Assembly (NCBI RefSeq): GCF_002878395.1
Contig: NW_025856018.1
Coordinates: forward strand, 149,147 to 213,146
Length of the DNA: 64,000 nt
Source of the DNA: Capsicum annuum
Lineage: Eukaryota; Streptophyta; Magnoliopsida; Solanales; Solanaceae
Reading direction: 5' to 3'
Position 1 is the first letter of the stretch. Each line of letters starts with the position of its first letter. The position numbers and the translations under genes are program-made. Under the pieces are notes generated by a model. It ran no database searches. It was given only the letters and a program-made list of their open reading frames with translations, and was not told the origin of the DNA. Positions 62,401-64,000 of the stretch are shown piece after piece.

Positions 62401-62580
62401 ACTCTTGCTATTAGGATTCTATTATAGCAACATGTATGTCTCTATAGTAGAAGGCTACAAGCAGAGGCCTTCCAGCTAAAAGCTAAAACTTTTATATCTT
62501 TTAATTTAGTCTTTTCTTGACAATTGATAAATTCTAATGAGTTCCCTTGCTGAAATTTGCAAGTTAAACATCTATAAGGG
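59488..62580. other. Unassigned decayed repeat
   Basis: 3.1 kb without recognisable coding. Parts near 61040-61150 ('ctaaggta.gggaggcaaccctaagggt') loosely recall 36700-36790 ('ctaaggtttaaaggtagcctaagggt'), so the flanks of element B may be halves of one older element. 'ctatagta', 'ctatagcag' and 'ctataatgg' phrases cluster at 61240-61260, 61795-61860 and 62370-62460. Frames at 59437-59658 and 61046-61252 are not convincing genes. Confidence 0.45.
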
Positions 62581-63780
62581 TTGGTGATCAAGGAAATGAC
62601 CCCGCCTAAGAATGATTTCCCAACAAAGCTAGCCGGGATTGATAAAGGTATAGGAGAATGAGGCTTTACTTTATGCGGGACATCAACATAAGGAGGGTAG
62701 AAAAAAGAGAGTCAGAATTCAATAATTAGCTGTAGGAATTCGATTGAGGCACACTGGTGGTAGTTCCCCCTAAGGGAATCTTGGGTTGGGTAAGCGAGTT
62801 CTATTTTATACGCCTTGTTGTGCTGTAGGAGTACCCCATTCCCACCATCTATATTTAGGGAGTATACATCTCTATCGACTCTCACACCATCAATGAGGTA
62901 TTTGGGGTGAACTATGTCTACAATGCCGAGTAAATGGATAAGGATCGATAGATAAAAATGATACGATTACGGGACACTCTAGTTCATAAGGATTTCATGG
63001 TGCAGGTTTACTTGTCATCCATTAGGGGTATTAACAATGCTTAGCTTTTATCAAATAATGGAAGGTGGTTGAACCTGGTGACCTGGAGGATTCATTTATT
63101 GAACAAAACTACTAACGTGACCTACCCTTAAGGTCTTGTGGTCTTTTATATTATTTGGGGAATTAGGGTTAATGTGGGGCCCAGATCATGATGGAGTGGA
63201 AGGACTTCTATTGAGGCTCTAAGAATGGCCCCAACTTCCCAAGGTTGGTATCAAAGTTATTCAAGCAGGTGGGGTATCCAAGGATCCTACTAAGATGGTA
63301 GTGAAGATGGACATTCCTGTTTACACCTTATGGTTATATTACTTTCTTCCTAAGAGAGAAATATAAAGAAGATAGACGAGGCAGAGAGTATTAGAGAAAT
63401 AGAGGAATCCCATGAAGAGGATAAGAATGATGATGATGAGACCTCTCTCTCTTAGTCCCAATCCCAAATCCTGATCCCTGGATACCAGTTGGATACAAAT
63501 TTGACTTAAGTTAGGAGGTCCATTAGTAGGGGCCCTAAAGCTACGCACCCCTTCCACTTCCTATACCCTTCAGCACTTCATCGAGAGCTCAATAAGGACA
63601 GAAATAAGGGGCGCTCCTTTTATTTCTTGCTTACCCAAATTTGGAAGACCATCAAGTCCATGTTTTAGTGTGTGGCACCCAACTAGAAGCTTCCATACTT
63701 GGATCCAAAGGATTTAAGGGAATTTTCCTTCTTGTGTGATGCGAAAGGAGATGACCCTACCCTAATAGCCTATGACTGAT
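62581..63780 (+). pseudogene. Decayed plant-transposon or gag-like coding trace
   Basis: Plus-strand translation shows coding-like runs over two frames: 'MTPPKNDFP' near 62598, 'GAGLLVIH'-type sequence near 63000, 'TNVTYP' then 'GLVVFYIIWGIRVNVG' near 63110-63180, and 'FPRLVSKLFKQVG' near 63236-63275. The pattern '(vt.P.gl.vfyi..gi.vnvG)...(FP.Lv..L...aGV)' is one I have seen in a family of Solanaceae 'putative plant transposon' proteins, but the match is weak. Many stops and at least two frame changes. A gag-like origin is the alternative. Confidence 0.35.
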
Positions 63781-64000
63781 AAGGCACCCAACCTTTTTTC
63801 TTTTTCCCCTTACCCTTTATTTTTTAATGGTGATTGGTTTGATCTAATTTGCAGCATGGACTAGACATAGATGCTAATTATTCCCTTCCCTCATGAATAA
63901 TATAATCTTTTTGGTAGAATTTACATGATTATTAAATTCATGTAATGCTTTTTACTCAAAATGTCAAAATAAACAAGCCAAACATGAGGGAAAAAACAAG
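63781..64000. other. AT-rich tail of window
   Basis: No feature recognised. Confidence 0.5.

Overview
The window looks like repeat-dense plant nuclear DNA, most likely heterochromatin of a Solanaceae species (Solanum or a close relative). Three things point there: a ~182-bp tandem satellite of the length class known from Solanum; thick layers of Ty3/gypsy elements of the Tekay/Del chromovirus and Athila/Tat lineages; and an endogenous pararetrovirus with the gene order of the Tobacco vein clearing virus (Solendovirus) group, whose relatives lie in tomato, potato and tobacco genomes. The species call is inference; no search was run. I see no intact host gene, tRNA or rRNA. Every coding trace is an element-borne pseudogene.

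Layout. 1-3785: 21 copies of a ~182-bp satellite. 3786-6744: 3' end of a Tekay-like element (chromodomain remnant, polypurine tract, 2320-bp LTR). About 6750-7841 plus 15588-17078: another gypsy element (LTR end, Met-tRNA primer site, gag, protease), split inside gag by a non-autonomous Athila-like element (7842 to about 15594, gag and protease only). 17079-17565: unassigned. 17566-22039: reverse-strand Athila fragment with a canonical tRNA-Asp primer site and a 1550-bp LTR holding a 92-bp tandem repeat. 22040-25355: 3' end and LTR of a further Athila/Tat element. 25356 to about 26780: reverse-strand LINE endonuclease fragment. About 26780-34391: one near-genome-length, circularly permuted, reverse-strand endogenous pararetrovirus with coat, movement, protease, RT/RNase H and a fourth ORF, all broken.

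34392-38389: low-information repeat. 38390-59487: a ~21-kb nest. Its host is a reverse-strand LTR element (B) with a near-matching 5-bp target duplication. Its left LTR is split by a complete but dead Tekay-like element A (38552-48465). Its internal region is split by a solo LTR (51469-53796) with a perfect 5-bp duplication, CGATG. Its right LTR is split by a truncated LTR of the solo-LTR family, with a deletion that also removed ~0.69 kb of B. 59488-64000: decayed repeat with one weak coding trace near 63 kb.

No coordinated cellular system is encoded. The value of the window is its insertion and deletion history and the domain layout of the pararetrovirus. The least expected signal is a second retropepsin-like domain that follows the movement protein, ahead of the usual viral protease.
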